Positions 1 through 8,626 of a stretch of DNA of 43,024 nucleotides are shown one piece after another; position 1 is the stretch's first letter, and the number at the start of each line of letters is the position of its first letter. The DNA comes from Bradyrhizobium sp. AS23.2. Its GTDB lineage: Bacteria > Pseudomonadota > Alphaproteobacteria > Rhizobiales > Xanthobacteraceae. The notes beneath the pieces were generated by a model that worked only from the letters and a program-made list of their open reading frames with translations, was not told the origin of the DNA and made no database searches. Location of the stretch: positions 1 through 43,024 of the forward strand of contig NZ_LGHM01000094.1 of the NCBI RefSeq assembly GCF_001908185.1, read 5' to 3'. A program made the position numbers and the translations under genes.

Positions 1-1384
<1,384 letters not shown>

Positions 1385-1390
1385 TTTAGG

Positions 1391-1424
1391 CATCGTGCCC
1401 GGACTTGATCCGGACCACCCATCC
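1391..1424. repeat. Partial intergenic repeat, family B
   Basis: The segment CGTGCCCGGACTTGATCCGG followed by CCATCCAG resembles the left half of the complete repeat at 3849-3951 (CGCCCGACTTGATCGGGCG then ATCCAG). It looks like a decayed half element. Similar sequences are common between genes in Bradyrhizobium. Confidence 0.4.
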
Positions 1425-1431
1425 AGACGAG

Positions 1432-1463
1432 AACGGCGGGCCGAAAGCCCGCCGTTCTTGTTT
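1432..1463 (+). terminator. Rho-independent terminator of rpoD
   Basis: A perfect 10-bp stem (AACGGCGGGC, 1432-1441, with GCCCGCCGTT, 1447-1456) with a CGAAA loop is followed by CTTGTTT. It sits 48 nt after the rpoD stop and before the convergent small gene at 1497-1733. Confidence 0.85.
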
Positions 1464-1496
1464 GCGTCGCTTCGCAGCCGATGCCCGAAGCGGAGT

Positions 1497-1733
1497 CTAT
1501 TTCTTCTTCGCGCCGACCCGCTCGATCAGCTTGATCTCAAGCGCTGGCCGGCCGGACTTTTCGGCGATCTCGCGGTCCTGCTCCATGATGAAGCTGCGCG
1601 CGGGTTCGTCGCCGTCGAGCCCGCCAAGGAGTTCGGCAGGCACACGCCGGTTGGAGCGTTGGGAGCCGTCTTCATAGACGACATTGAAGAAGGCGAATTC
1701 GCCCTTGGGATTGGTTCCGGGTTTTTTGGCCAT
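1497..1733 (-). CDS. Conserved small hypothetical protein (78 aa)
   Basis: I do not recognise a named domain. The 78-residue product starts MAKKPGTNPKGEF and ends IERVGAKKK; it is charged, soluble, with no signal peptide or membrane segment. The reading frame stays open 32 codons further upstream (to 1829), but that extension is arginine-rich and low in information. The ATG at 1733 begins a well-formed protein-like sequence (FFNVVYEDGSQRSNRRVP), so I prefer it, although no strong ribosome-binding site precedes it. It is convergent with rpoD and shares the terminator region. The composition resembles small conserved proteins of Bradyrhizobium, but this is an impression and not a family assignment. 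Confidence 0.6.
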   Translation of the reverse strand: MAKKPGTNPKGEFAFFNVVYEDGSQRSNRRVPAELLGGLDGDEPARSFIMEQDREIAEKSGRPALEIKLIERVGAKKK

Positions 1734-1942
1734 GGCCGGCTTGTCGTCGATACCAGTGCCATAGTCAAATGGCTTTCCGCGCTGCCGGCGGCTGGCGCGG
1801 AGCCTGCGGCCGCGGAACTGGCTGCGCAATCGATCGAGGAAGGCTGCAAGGCGGAAGCGTCAATCGCTTCGTAAGGTCCGATGCGCCGCTTCGATTGCGA
1901 CCCTTGGATCCGACCTTTGAATCCGACCCTTGCTTCAATAAA

Positions 1943-1975
1943 CGGCGGGCCGCAAAGCCCGCCGCTTATTTTTGG
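1943..1975. terminator. Terminator-like hairpin, possibly bidirectional
   Basis: CGGCGGGC (1943-1950) pairs with GCCCGCCG (1957-1964) around a CGCAAA loop. It is flanked by AATAA on the left and TTATTTTT on the right, so it could terminate from either side. No clear gene points into it from the left, which suggests an unseen small transcript or a remnant. Confidence 0.55.
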
Positions 1976-2167
1976 TTTTCAGCGTCGCCCGGGGCTGGCG
2001 GGGCAACAACCTAAAATAGAACGGTATAACTTGCGCGATGCCATGGCAAGATGAATCGTTGCGGGGCGATGTCGCAGCGAGCGCGCCAGATATGCGTTGA
2101 TCAGGAGACCTGGTTTTAGCGCGTTGCCGAAGCAGATGTTTTGATCATCGAAGCACTTTGTTCCTCG

Positions 2168-2190
2168 CTCTCGCAATGCAGCGAGAGTTT
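2168..2190 (+). terminator. Hairpin with short T run
   Basis: CTCTCGC (2168-2174) and GCGAGAG (2181-2187) form a perfect 7-bp stem with an AATGCA loop, followed by only TTT. It is a weak terminator candidate and no gene ends just before it. Confidence 0.3.
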
Positions 2191-2285
2191 GCGCGCTGCG
2201 CGCTGAAGTGCGCAGACCTGCATCAGGAGGCGCGGGGAATTTCATTCAGTGCAAGGGGACGCGCTCGATCTTCGTGACGCACACA

Positions 2286-2630
2286 TCAATTCGGTCGCGT
2301 GCGCCGCGCCGGTTCCTGCGCAACGAGCTGCGATTCGTGTCTGCCTCCGCGCCCGCCATCATCCTCCTTGCGTCCCTGCGCCATGATTGCGCTGCCCATC
2401 GCAGCGGAACCGAAGGTGATGAGGAAGGAGCCGAGCAGCACGAGAAGCGCGATGCCGGGCGAGCGGTCGGCGAAGATCAGCTCGCGCAGATGCCCGGGGT
2501 TGAGCCAGAGCAGCCCGCCGACGAGCAGCGCAGCGGCGCAGGCGCCGATCGCGAGGTTGATGGCAAGCAGGCGGAAGAGGGGGAGGCGCAGGAGGGAGGG
2601 ACGCTTTGATGTGCGGTTGTCGTGGGACAT
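2286..2630 (-). CDS. Small two-pass inner-membrane protein, unknown function
   Basis: The 114-residue product has a basic N-terminus (MSHDNRTSKRPSLLR), a first hydrophobic segment (about residues 20-42, LLAINLAIGACAAALLVGGLLW), a short loop (NPGHLRELIFADRSP), a second segment (about residues 60-83, ALLVLLGSFLITFGSAAMGSAI) and a hydrophilic, arginine-rich cytoplasmic tail. No named domain is recognised. The ATG at 2630 is preceded by GAGG nine bases upstream and is preferred over the in-frame ATG at 2645. The gene stands alone, and its upstream side carries the palindromic repeat 2712-2795 and the FNR-type box 2845-2858. Confidence 0.7.
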   Translation of the reverse strand: MSHDNRTSKRPSLLRLPLFRLLAINLAIGACAAALLVGGLLWLNPGHLRELIFADRSPGIALLVLLGSFLITFGSAAMGSAIMAQGRKEDDGGRGGRHESQLVAQEPARRTRPN

Positions 2631-2711
2631 TGTTGGTTGCCTCATGCTGGCTCAACGCATCGACTGAGAGCGCGGCGCAAGCGTCGAGATCATAGCGGCG
2701 ACTCTCTCATC

Positions 2712-2795
2712 CGTCATTCCGGGGCGCGACGTAGTCGCGAGGTATGATGCGCAATTGCGCATCATAGTTCGCGCTTCGCGCGCCCCGGAATGACG
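2712..2795. repeat. Palindromic intergenic repeat, family A, copy 1
   Basis: The 17-nt arm CGTCATTCCGGGGCGCG (2712-2728) is perfectly inverted at 2779-2795. Between the arms is a perfect 22-nt palindrome at 2744-2765 (half site ATGATGCGCAA). The same outer arms recur at 8514-8619 with a different middle. This matches the CATTCCGGGGCGCG-type repeats scattered between Bradyrhizobium genes. Confidence 0.85.
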
Positions 2796-2844
2796 AGAAG
2801 GCGGGGTGCGCGATAGTTCATCTCATGTCGCATGCATGACGATG

Positions 2845-2858
2845 TTGATGCGCATCAA
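2845..2858. promoter_or_regulatory. FNR/FixK-type box
   Basis: TTGAT-GCGC-ATCAA is a perfect 14-nt palindrome that matches the FNR/FixK2 consensus TTGAT-N4-ATCAA. It is 140 nt upstream of the lytic transglycosylase start (2999) and 214 nt upstream of the divergent membrane-protein start (2630). The distance leaves room for a FixK-activated promoter towards the transglycosylase. Apart from this box and the repeat at 2712-2795, the stretch 2631-2998 shows nothing else. Confidence 0.55.
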
Positions 2859-2998
2859 ACTCTCGCCATCGCGCCCATGGCGCCGCCAACTCCGGAGCGA
2901 TCGGGCCTAACGAGAGTTGGCCGGCTTTGACGCGAATCCTGTTCCCGGGCATGATCGTACGTTGCTTCACGCGCAGATGGATAAGAGGAATTTTCGAT

Positions 2999-3805
2999 AT
3001 GCTGAGACACGCCCTGGCCACCGCCTTCATCGTCTGTCTGGCCGGCGGCTCGGCGCAAGCCGCGCGCTGCGGCGGCGACTTCAACAGCTTCGTCGCCGGC
3101 ATGGCCTCGGAGGCGCAGGCGGCCGGCGTCTCGGCGAGCGTGACCAGCGCGGCCTTCGGCGGCCTGACCCAGGACGGTGCCGTGCTCGCCTTCGACCGGC
3201 GGCAGCGCTACACCTTCAACAAGAGCTTTGAGCAGTACGTGTCGACCCGCGTCGGTCCGGGCCGCATCAATGGCGGGCGGGCGCTGTTGCAACGTCATGC
3301 GGCGCTGCTGTCGCGCATCGAGCAGCAGTTCGGCGTGCCGCGGCAGATCCTGGTTGCGATCTGGGGCCTGGAGAGCGATTTCGGCAAGGGCGACATCGGC
3401 AAGCTGCCGGTGATCCGCACGCTTGCCACGCTCGCGCATGACTGCCGCCGCACCGAGCTCTTCCAGGGCGAGCTGCTCGCCGCGCTCAAGATCGTGCAGC
3501 GCGGCGACCTGCCGCTACGCGACCTCATCGGCGCCTATGCCGGCGAGATCGGCCAGACCCAGTTCCTGCCGTCGTCCTACATCAAATACGGTGTCGATTT
3601 TGACGGCGACGGCCATGTCGACCTCCGCCACAGCGTCCCTGACGTGCTTGCCTCGACCGCAAACCTGCTCCACAGCAACGGCTTCAAGATGGGCCAGCCC
3701 TATGGCGAAGGCTCCGCCAATTTCGAGGCCATGCGCGAATGGAACAGGGCGGTAGTCTACCGCAAGACGATCGGATATTTTGCGGATCGGCTGATAGGGC
3801 AGTGA
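2999..3805 (+). CDS. Lytic murein transglycosylase, MltB-like (GH103)
   Basis: Periplasmic enzyme that cleaves the MurNAc-GlcNAc bond of peptidoglycan with formation of an anhydro end. The 268-residue product begins with a signal peptide (MLRHALATAFIVCLAGGSAQA, likely cut after residue 21). The catalytic motif is IWGLESDFG with Glu125, followed by GEIGQTQFLPSSYIKYGVDFDGDG, typical of the SLT_2/MltB fold. It lacks the C-terminal peptidoglycan-binding domain of longer homologues and has no lipobox, so it is probably soluble. The chosen ATG has AGAGGA about nine bases upstream, whereas the frame upstream to 2927 lacks this. An FNR/FixK-type box lies 140 nt upstream, which would be an unusual control for this family. 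Confidence 0.9.
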   Translation: MLRHALATAFIVCLAGGSAQAARCGGDFNSFVAGMASEAQAAGVSASVTSAAFGGLTQDGAVLAFDRRQRYTFNKSFEQYVSTRVGPGRINGGRALLQRHAALLSRIEQQFGVPRQILVAIWGLESDFGKGDIGKLPVIRTLATLAHDCRRTELFQGELLAALKIVQRGDLPLRDLIGAYAGEIGQTQFLPSSYIKYGVDFDGDGHVDLRHSVPDVLASTANLLHSNGFKMGQPYGEGSANFEAMREWNRAVVYRKTIGYFADRLIGQ

Positions 3806-3848
3806 GGGGCACTGCTGAAAGATTGAGCGCTCGCGCCTCATACTCGCT

Positions 3849-3951
3849 GTCATCGCCCGACTTGATCGGGCGATCCAGTATTCCAGAGACGGCAGTGATT
3901 GAACCGAGAAGCCGCGGCGTACTGGATGCCCCGGTCCAGCCGGGGCATGAC
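3849..3951. repeat. Intergenic repeat, family B, complete
   Basis: GTCATCGCCCGACTTGATCG...ATCCAGTA at the left is matched in inverted orientation by TACTGGAT...CCGGTCCAGCCGGGGCATGAC at the right. Each half is itself a hairpin. It separates the convergent transglycosylase and SDR genes. A partial copy lies at 1391-1424. Confidence 0.75.
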
Positions 3952-4019
3952 GGCGGAAGGTGAGGCGACGGCGGAGTGCACAGCGGAGACGCCGTGTCAC
4001 TTACTCACTCCCTCGTCAC

Positions 4020-4868
4020 CTACTTCGCCGTCCCCTTCGCCATCTTCTCCAGCTTCCGCTGCAATGGCGCCCAATACGTCCCCGGGCGAAAGCGCTGCAA
4101 AATATCCATGAAGCGGGCGTCGTTGCCGATCAGGATGCGGGGCTCGTTTCGCTCGATGCCCTTGATGATGCGCAGCGCCGCGTCCTTCGGCGTGGTCTTC
4201 GCCGCATCCTCGAACCGCTCGATCATTTGCGAGCGCCGCGCGTTGTCGGTGACGCCGGCGCCGGTGCGCGAACTGCGCGCGATGCTGGTGGCGACGCCGC
4301 CGGGATGGACGACCGACAGCCGCACCGGGCTTCCCGCCATCGCGAGCTCGTGCCGCACGCTCTCGGAAAAGCCGCGCACCGCGAACTTGGCTGCCGCATA
4401 GGCCGACTGTCCCGTCGGCGCGATGATGCCGAAGATCGAGGAGAGGTTGACGATATGCGCCTCTGGCCTCGTCTTCAGATGCGGCAGGAAGGCGCGCGTG
4501 CCGTGCACCACGCCCCAGAAATTGATGTCGAACAGCCACTCCATCTGCGCCTGGTCGATCTCCTCGAATTGCCCAAGCAGCGCCACACCGGCATTGTTGA
4601 TGACGATGCCGAGCGCCGGATGCGCAATGGTCGCCTCGTTCGCGAATTGCGCGATGTCGCCGGGTTTGCTGACGTCGACGCGATGCGCGCTGACCTTGCG
4701 CCCATTGTCGATCCCTTTGCCGATTTCGGCGGCGAGCGCTTTCAGCCCGGCTTCGTCGCGATCGGCGAGCGCGAGATCGCAGCCGCGCCGGGCGAGCTCG
4801 ATCGCGAGCGCACGGCCGATGCCGCTCGCCGCTCCCGTGATGGCGGCGGCGCCTCGAATTGCCGTCAT
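4020..4868 (-). CDS. Short-chain dehydrogenase/reductase
   Basis: Cytosolic NAD(P)-dependent oxidoreductase with a classical SDR Rossmann fold, 282 residues. The nucleotide-binding motif TGAASGIG is at residues 11-18, NNAG at 91-94, the catalytic serine in NLSSIFG (143/144), and the YxxxK pair is Tyr157/Lys161 (SAYAAAKFAV). Substrate is not predictable; the C-terminal RFRPGTYWAPLQRKLEKMAKG is basic, as in SDR members acting on lipophilic substrates. The ATG at 4868 has GGGAGG five bases upstream and excludes the 49-codon open extension. It is divergent from the response regulator at 4997, with an AT-richer 128-nt gap that should contain both promoters; I could not define them. Confidence 0.9.
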   Translation of the reverse strand: MTAIRGAAAITGAASGIGRALAIELARRGCDLALADRDEAGLKALAAEIGKGIDNGRKVSAHRVDVSKPGDIAQFANEATIAHPALGIVINNAGVALLGQFEEIDQAQMEWLFDINFWGVVHGTRAFLPHLKTRPEAHIVNLSSIFGIIAPTGQSAYAAAKFAVRGFSESVRHELAMAGSPVRLSVVHPGGVATSIARSSRTGAGVTDNARRSQMIERFEDAAKTTPKDAALRIIKGIERNEPRILIGNDARFMDILQRFRPGTYWAPLQRKLEKMAKGTAK

Positions 4869-4996
4869 GATGCCTCCCGTCAAGTCCCGGAAAGGGAACA
4901 AGGATTTAGATTTTTTCAGAATGGAACTGAACCGTATCCGAGTTAGGTCTTTAACGTAAGATAGTTGGGCAGAGGCGGCAGCATTGGGAGCCACCG

Positions 4997-5371
4997 ATGG
5001 GACAATCAAAACCATTCACGGCGACGGCACTGATCGTTGAAGACGACGCCATGCAGCGGGAGATGCTCAGCATTCTCCTCGAGGAAAGCGGCTATCAGGT
5101 CATCCAATGTGAAAGCGCCGAGGCCGCCGAACGCGTCCTCGACAAGGAGGCCGGTGCGCTCTGCTTGATGCTGACCGACGTCCAGCTTGCCGGGCGCATG
5201 AACGGGGTCGAGCTCGCGCACGTCGCCAAGGATCGCAATCCCAGGCTCGACGTCGTCGTCACCTCCGGCCGTCCCTTGAAGCAGCCCCTGCCGGACGGCG
5301 CAAAATTCTGGGCCAAGCCCTGGGCGCCCCTCGACGTGCTGCGTGAGGCCGAGCTCGCGCAATTGTCCTGA
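4997..5371 (+). CDS. Single-domain response regulator (CheY-like receiver)
   Basis: A 124-residue stand-alone receiver domain with no output domain. The acidic pocket is Glu15-Asp16-Asp17 (VEDD), the phosphoacceptor is Asp61 (LTDVQL), the switch Thr/Ser is at 89/90 (VVTSGR) and the conserved lysine is Lys107 (FWAKPW). Such proteins relay phosphate or regulate a kinase by protein contact. No histidine kinase is nearby, so the partner is unknown. The gene is followed 55 nt later by the LysE exporter in the same direction and may be co-transcribed with it. Confidence 0.9.
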   Translation: MGQSKPFTATALIVEDDAMQREMLSILLEESGYQVIQCESAEAAERVLDKEAGALCLMLTDVQLAGRMNGVELAHVAKDRNPRLDVVVTSGRPLKQPLPDGAKFWAKPWAPLDVLREAELAQLS

Positions 5372-5426
5372 CGGCGATCCGGGAAGCTCGCTTTCTTGCC
5401 GTGAGAGGCGATGATAAGGTCCACGC

Positions 5427-6038
5427 ATGACCTTGTCCTTCCTGCTTACCTCGCTCATTGTCGTCGCCTCGCCCGGCACCGGCGTGCTCTACACGCTGGC
5501 CGCCGCGCTCACACGCGGCTCGCGCGCCAGCATCGCAGCGGCCTTCGGCTGCACGCTCGGCATCGTGCCGCACATGACGGCGGCGATGCTGGGGCTCGCG
5601 GCCGTGCTCCACACCAGCGCGTTCGCCTTCGCCGCGCTGAAATGGTGCGGCGTTATCTATCTGCTCTACATGTCCTGGCAGGCGCTGCGTGAGACCGGAG
5701 CGCTGGCGGTCGAGGGCAAGATCAGGGAGCGATCGAGCAGCCGTGTCATCGCGACTGGCTTCTTGATCAATATCCTCAATCCGAAACTTTCGATCTTCTT
5801 CCTCGCCTTCCTGCCGCAGTTCATCGCGGTGGACGAGGCGCATGTGCTGGCGCGGATGCTGGAGTTGAGCGGCGCCTTCATGGCGATGACCTTCGCGGTG
5901 TTCGTCGTCTACGGCCTCTGCGCCGCATCCGTGCGCGATCGCGTCATCTCCCGTCCCGGCGTCATGGCCTGGCTGCGCCGCAGCTTCGCCGCCGGCTTTG
6001 CGCTGCTCGGTGCCAGGCTGGCGTTCGCGGAGCGGTAG
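5427..6038 (+). CDS. LysE/RhtB family amino-acid exporter
   Basis: Inner-membrane exporter of the LysE superfamily, 203 residues, with about six hydrophobic helices. Family hallmarks are the N-terminal PGTGVLYTLAAALTRGSRA (in place of PGPxxxxV) and the central GFLINILNPKLSIFFLAFLPQF. The substrate is probably an amino acid or derivative but cannot be read from sequence. AAGGT lies seven bases before the ATG. It follows the response regulator by 55 nt and converges on the Lys/Ala peptide gene. Confidence 0.9.
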   Translation: MTLSFLLTSLIVVASPGTGVLYTLAAALTRGSRASIAAAFGCTLGIVPHMTAAMLGLAAVLHTSAFAFAALKWCGVIYLLYMSWQALRETGALAVEGKIRERSSSRVIATGFLINILNPKLSIFFLAFLPQFIAVDEAHVLARMLELSGAFMAMTFAVFVVYGLCAASVRDRVISRPGVMAWLRRSFAAGFALLGARLAFAER

Positions 6039-6050
6039 GCTCGTCAGCCA

Positions 6051-6076
6051 ATAAAAAGGCGGGCTTCGTGCCCGCC
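6051..6076 (-). terminator. Terminator of the Lys/Ala peptide gene
   Basis: On the minus strand GGCGGGC, loop ACGAA, GCCCGCC (6076-6058) is followed directly by TTTTTAT (6057-6051). The U tract is on the minus side, so it serves the gene at 6150-6221. On the plus strand the hairpin could still act weakly for lysE. Confidence 0.8.
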
Positions 6077-6149
6077 ATCTTCAATCTCTCTCAACCTTAC
6101 CCGACGCCCGGGCGGAGCGAGGCCCCACCCGGGCAAAGAACACGCTGCG

Positions 6150-6221
6150 CTACTTCTTCTTCGCAGCCTTCTTGGCCTTCTTCGCCTTCTTCTTCGCCGC
6201 CTTCTTCGCTTTCTTAGCCAT
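6150..6221 (-). CDS. 23-residue Lys/Ala-only basic peptide (histone H1 tail-like)
   Basis: After the initiator methionine the product consists only of alanine and lysine in AKK/AAKKK blocks, ending in three lysines (8 Ala, 14 Lys by my reading) before a TAG. Composition resembles the lysine-rich C-terminal tails of bacterial histone H1-like proteins (PAKK repeats), which bind DNA without sequence preference. Evidence that it is expressed: a strong GAGAGGA Shine-Dalgarno four bases before ATG, and a proper intrinsic terminator 75 nt downstream. It is too short for ordinary gene finders. Function is inferred from composition only; it could instead bind RNA, ribosomes or membranes. Confidence 0.65.
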   Translation of the reverse strand: MAKKAKKAAKKKAKKAKKAAKKK

Positions 6222-6225
6222 AGTA

Positions 6226-6232
6226 TCCTCTC
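6226..6232 (-). promoter_or_regulatory. Shine-Dalgarno deciding the Lys/Ala peptide start
   Basis: GAGAGGA on the minus strand, four bases from the ATG at 6221. It is the main reason to accept the 23-codon frame as a gene. Confidence 0.65.
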
Positions 6233-6637
6233 AAGGGTTAATGGTGGAACGCGACACGAGGGATGCTCGGCGGAGGGCCAGCCTCGCAACATCCTCGACG
6301 ACAAACTCAGCAGATTCGCGGGCAACTGCCCCGCGCTGTCATATCCGTGTCATTGCGTTATCCACAGCTCAGATGCATTTTCGGGTGATTTTTGCCCGCG
6401 AATCCGCATCGCGCGCCGCTGCGGCGGGGGCGCGGTCCCTCGCATCAAGCCTCGCTTAACGATACGAGGTCCGTCCGCCTGATTCATCAATCCAAAACCA
6501 AAGACCGCGTTTGCGGGATCACGGTGAGACTCCATTAAGCGCGCCGCGCGCATCGTTCTCCGCAAGAACACGGGGATGGCTATGGACGGACGGTTGCCAA
6601 ACGAAGGGGGCGGGATGGTGCATCTCCCGCGGTCGCC
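6233..6637. other. Intergenic stretch before the diguanylate cyclase
   Basis: No gene is supported here. It holds the unlocated promoters of the Lys/Ala peptide gene (minus) and of the GGDEF gene (plus), and one TTATCCACA nonamer at 6358-6366 that matches a DnaA box but stands alone. Confidence 0.5.
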
Positions 6638-7849
6638 ATGCTGAGCGTGCCGACACTCTGGACGGTGATCGTCATCAACTTCCTGGCGCTGGGCCTGATC
6701 TGGGCCTATGTGACGCGCTCCTATCCGAAATTCGAGGCGGCGCGATACTGGACGGCGGCCGCGGTGCTGGCGGCGACCGGGTCCGGCATCTCCATGCTGC
6801 GCGACGTCATGGATATGCGCTTTCCGTTGATTGCCGGCGGCGGGTTGATGATCTTCTCGTCGTGCCTGACCTGCATGGGTGTCACGCGCTTCTACCACAA
6901 GCCGGTTTCCTGGCTCACGGCGATTGCGATTTCGCTGCTGAGCAGTGCCGGCCTCACCTTATTCCTGGCTGTGGTCGACGACATGCCGGCGCGTGTGCTG
7001 ATCTATTCGATCGGCCAGTCGACCCCGATCCTGATGGTGTTGCCGCTTCTCCTCGGCAGGCAGGACGGACGCGAGAATCCCGGCGCCCGTCTTGCCGCCA
7101 TCGTTGCCTTTCTGGTCCTGGGCGTTCACGTGGTTCGCTCCGGCTCGGCGATGGTCGGGCTCGGTGGCGGCATCACTGCGATCAACTTCAACGGATTGCA
7201 GGCCGCTCTGATCCTCGCCCTGGTCTTCCTGGCGATGGCCTGGAATTTCGGCTGCCTGCTGATGGCGATCGAGCGGCTGCGCAACGAGGTCGCCGACCTC
7301 GCGCTGCTCGACGATCTCACCGGCGTCGCCAACCGGCGGCATCTGTTGCAGCGTCTCACCGAGGAATGCGCCCGTTCGGAGCGCAGCGGGGAGCCGTTCT
7401 CGCTTCTGGTGATCGATCTCGACGGCTTCAAGATCATCAACGACACCCATGGACATGCCGCGGGCGACGCTTGCCTCCAGCATTTCACGCTGATGGCGCA
7501 GACGCGGCTGCGGCCGGGCGACCTGCTCGCCCGCACCGGCGGCGACGAGTTCTGCATCGTGTTGCCGGCCTCCTCCTTGCGCGAGGGGGCATCGATCGCC
7601 CGCCGCGTGATCGAGGTGTGTCGCCAGGATGCCGCCGCCTGCACCGGTAACGACATCCCGATCGCGATCTCGATCGGCGTTGCGGAGTGGGACCGCAGCA
7701 TCGGCCAATTCCCGGACCGCCTGATCGCCCATGCCGACCACGCGCTCTATGCTGCCAAGAAGAACGGCAAGAACGACTTTGCGGTCTACGATCCGGCCCC
7801 GCCGCTTTCGCCCGAACCGCCTGTCGAGGCCGCGCGCAAATTCGCGTAA
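6638..7849 (+). CDS. Membrane-anchored diguanylate cyclase (GGDEF)
   Basis: Makes cyclic di-GMP from two GTP. The 403-residue protein has about seven hydrophobic segments in residues 1-210 (an integral membrane sensor region without a named domain), then a cytoplasmic GGDEF domain at about 225-385. The active-site motif is an intact GGDEF at residues 301-305, with DDLTGVANRR at its start and DLDGFKIINDTHGHAAGD for metal and substrate binding. No RxxD inhibitory site is obvious directly upstream of the motif (ARTGGDEF), so product inhibition may be absent. No EAL domain. The ATG has only a weak ribosome site; I chose it because the hydrophobic N-terminus follows at once. Confidence 0.92.
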   Translation: MLSVPTLWTVIVINFLALGLIWAYVTRSYPKFEAARYWTAAAVLAATGSGISMLRDVMDMRFPLIAGGGLMIFSSCLTCMGVTRFYHKPVSWLTAIAISLLSSAGLTLFLAVVDDMPARVLIYSIGQSTPILMVLPLLLGRQDGRENPGARLAAIVAFLVLGVHVVRSGSAMVGLGGGITAINFNGLQAALILALVFLAMAWNFGCLLMAIERLRNEVADLALLDDLTGVANRRHLLQRLTEECARSERSGEPFSLLVIDLDGFKIINDTHGHAAGDACLQHFTLMAQTRLRPGDLLARTGGDEFCIVLPASSLREGASIARRVIEVCRQDAAACTGNDIPIAISIGVAEWDRSIGQFPDRLIAHADHALYAAKKNGKNDFAVYDPAPPLSPEPPVEAARKFA

Positions 7850-7883
7850 GGCTGTGCTAGCTTCGAGTCCGTATTGGACCGGC

Positions 7884-8510
7884 ATGATGATATCTCGCCT
7901 TTTCGCGGCCATTCTCGCCGCTGCTGCCTTGATCGCCCCAGCCGCCGCAACGGACGCCGAGCTTGCCAGGATCGCGCGCGCCTCCGGCACGCCCGACATT
8001 CCCGGTCTGAAGATCGTCTGGCTGGCGCCGTGGGGCGACGTCCAGAGCGCTCATTCCTGGCGCAACATCATCGTGCACCAGACCGAGGGACCGGCCGGCT
8101 CGGCGCGCGGCGGCGCGCAGCAGCAGTCGAAGAACCCGACGCGGCGCGGCGTCACGGTCTGGGTCGAGACCGACGGCACGGTCTACTGGGCGGTTGCGGA
8201 GAATTTGGTGCCGATCCATGGCGATGGCGCCAATCGCAACGACAACAAGTACATCGACAACAGATCGACCTATCGCCAGGTCGTGCGCGACAATTCGATC
8301 GGCGTCGAGTTCGCCGGCAACTATCCCGATGTCACGGCAGGTCCGACCGCGGCGCAGGTTGCGGCATGGAAAATCCTCGTTCAGGTGCTGCGCGCGCGCT
8401 ACGACATCCCGCTCGACCACGTCTATGCGCACAACTGGATCGACTACAAGGACGCGCGCTACTGCGAAGGCTGCTGGCTCGCGACGCTGGCGAGGACGTG
8501 GGGGGAGTGA
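7884..8510 (+). CDS. Periplasmic N-acetylmuramoyl-L-alanine amidase (Amidase_2)
   Basis: Cleaves the amide between MurNAc and the stem peptide, or anhydro-muropeptides. The 208-residue product starts with a signal peptide (MMISRLFAAILAAAALIAPAAA) and carries the amidase_2/PGRP fold. Likely zinc ligands are the His in IIVHQTEG, the His in YAHNWIDYKDARYC and the Cys of that same motif (replacing the usual Asp/Cys). It lies 34 nt after the diguanylate cyclase on the same strand, so read-through is likely. The C-terminus crosses a six-G run (about 8502-8507). Given the homopolymer errors elsewhere in the window, the exact stop is slightly uncertain. Confidence 0.85.
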   Translation: MMISRLFAAILAAAALIAPAAATDAELARIARASGTPDIPGLKIVWLAPWGDVQSAHSWRNIIVHQTEGPAGSARGGAQQQSKNPTRRGVTVWVETDGTVYWAVAENLVPIHGDGANRNDNKYIDNRSTYRQVVRDNSIGVEFAGNYPDVTAGPTAAQVAAWKILVQVLRARYDIPLDHVYAHNWIDYKDARYCEGCWLATLARTWGE

Positions 8511-8513
8511 AGT

Positions 8514-8619
8514 CGTCATTCCGGGGCGCGCGTAGCGCGAACCCGGAATCCATTCATCCACCAACGCTGCCGCCTGATGGATTCCGGGCTCGCGCCAAGG
8601 GGCGCGCCCCGGAATGACG
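8514..8619. repeat. Palindromic intergenic repeat, family A, copy 2
   Basis: The outer arms CGTCATTCCGGGGCGCG (8514-8530) and its exact inverse (8603-8619) are identical to those of copy 1 at 2712-2795. The middle is different and contains a second inverted pair (CCCGGAATCCAT and ATGGATTCCGGG). It separates convergent genes. Confidence 0.85.
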
Positions 8620-8626
8620 AGAGGCG

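Larger units (their letters stand above)
1734..2285. other. Intergenic stretch with two hairpins, no convincing gene
   Basis: Open frames here have no start context, no domain and a skewed composition. What can be seen is a terminator-like hairpin near 1943-1973 and a second hairpin at 2168-2190. Some short frames near 1800-1874 (ELAAQSIEEGCKAEASIAS) could be gene debris, but nothing identifies them. Confidence 0.5.

Noticed and set aside
1800..1874. Short plus-strand frame ending EEGCKAEASIAS
   Set aside because: No start, no domain and overlap with the upstream region of the minus gene; could be debris but cannot be supported.
4922..4960. GGAAC motif between the SDR and response-regulator genes as an EcfG promoter
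   Set aside because: The expected GTT at 16-17 bases spacing is absent.
6358..6366. Perfect DnaA-box nonamer TTATCCACA
   Set aside because: It is a single copy with no AT-rich unwinding region, no other boxes and no origin genes nearby; about one chance match per 130 kb is expected, counting both strands.
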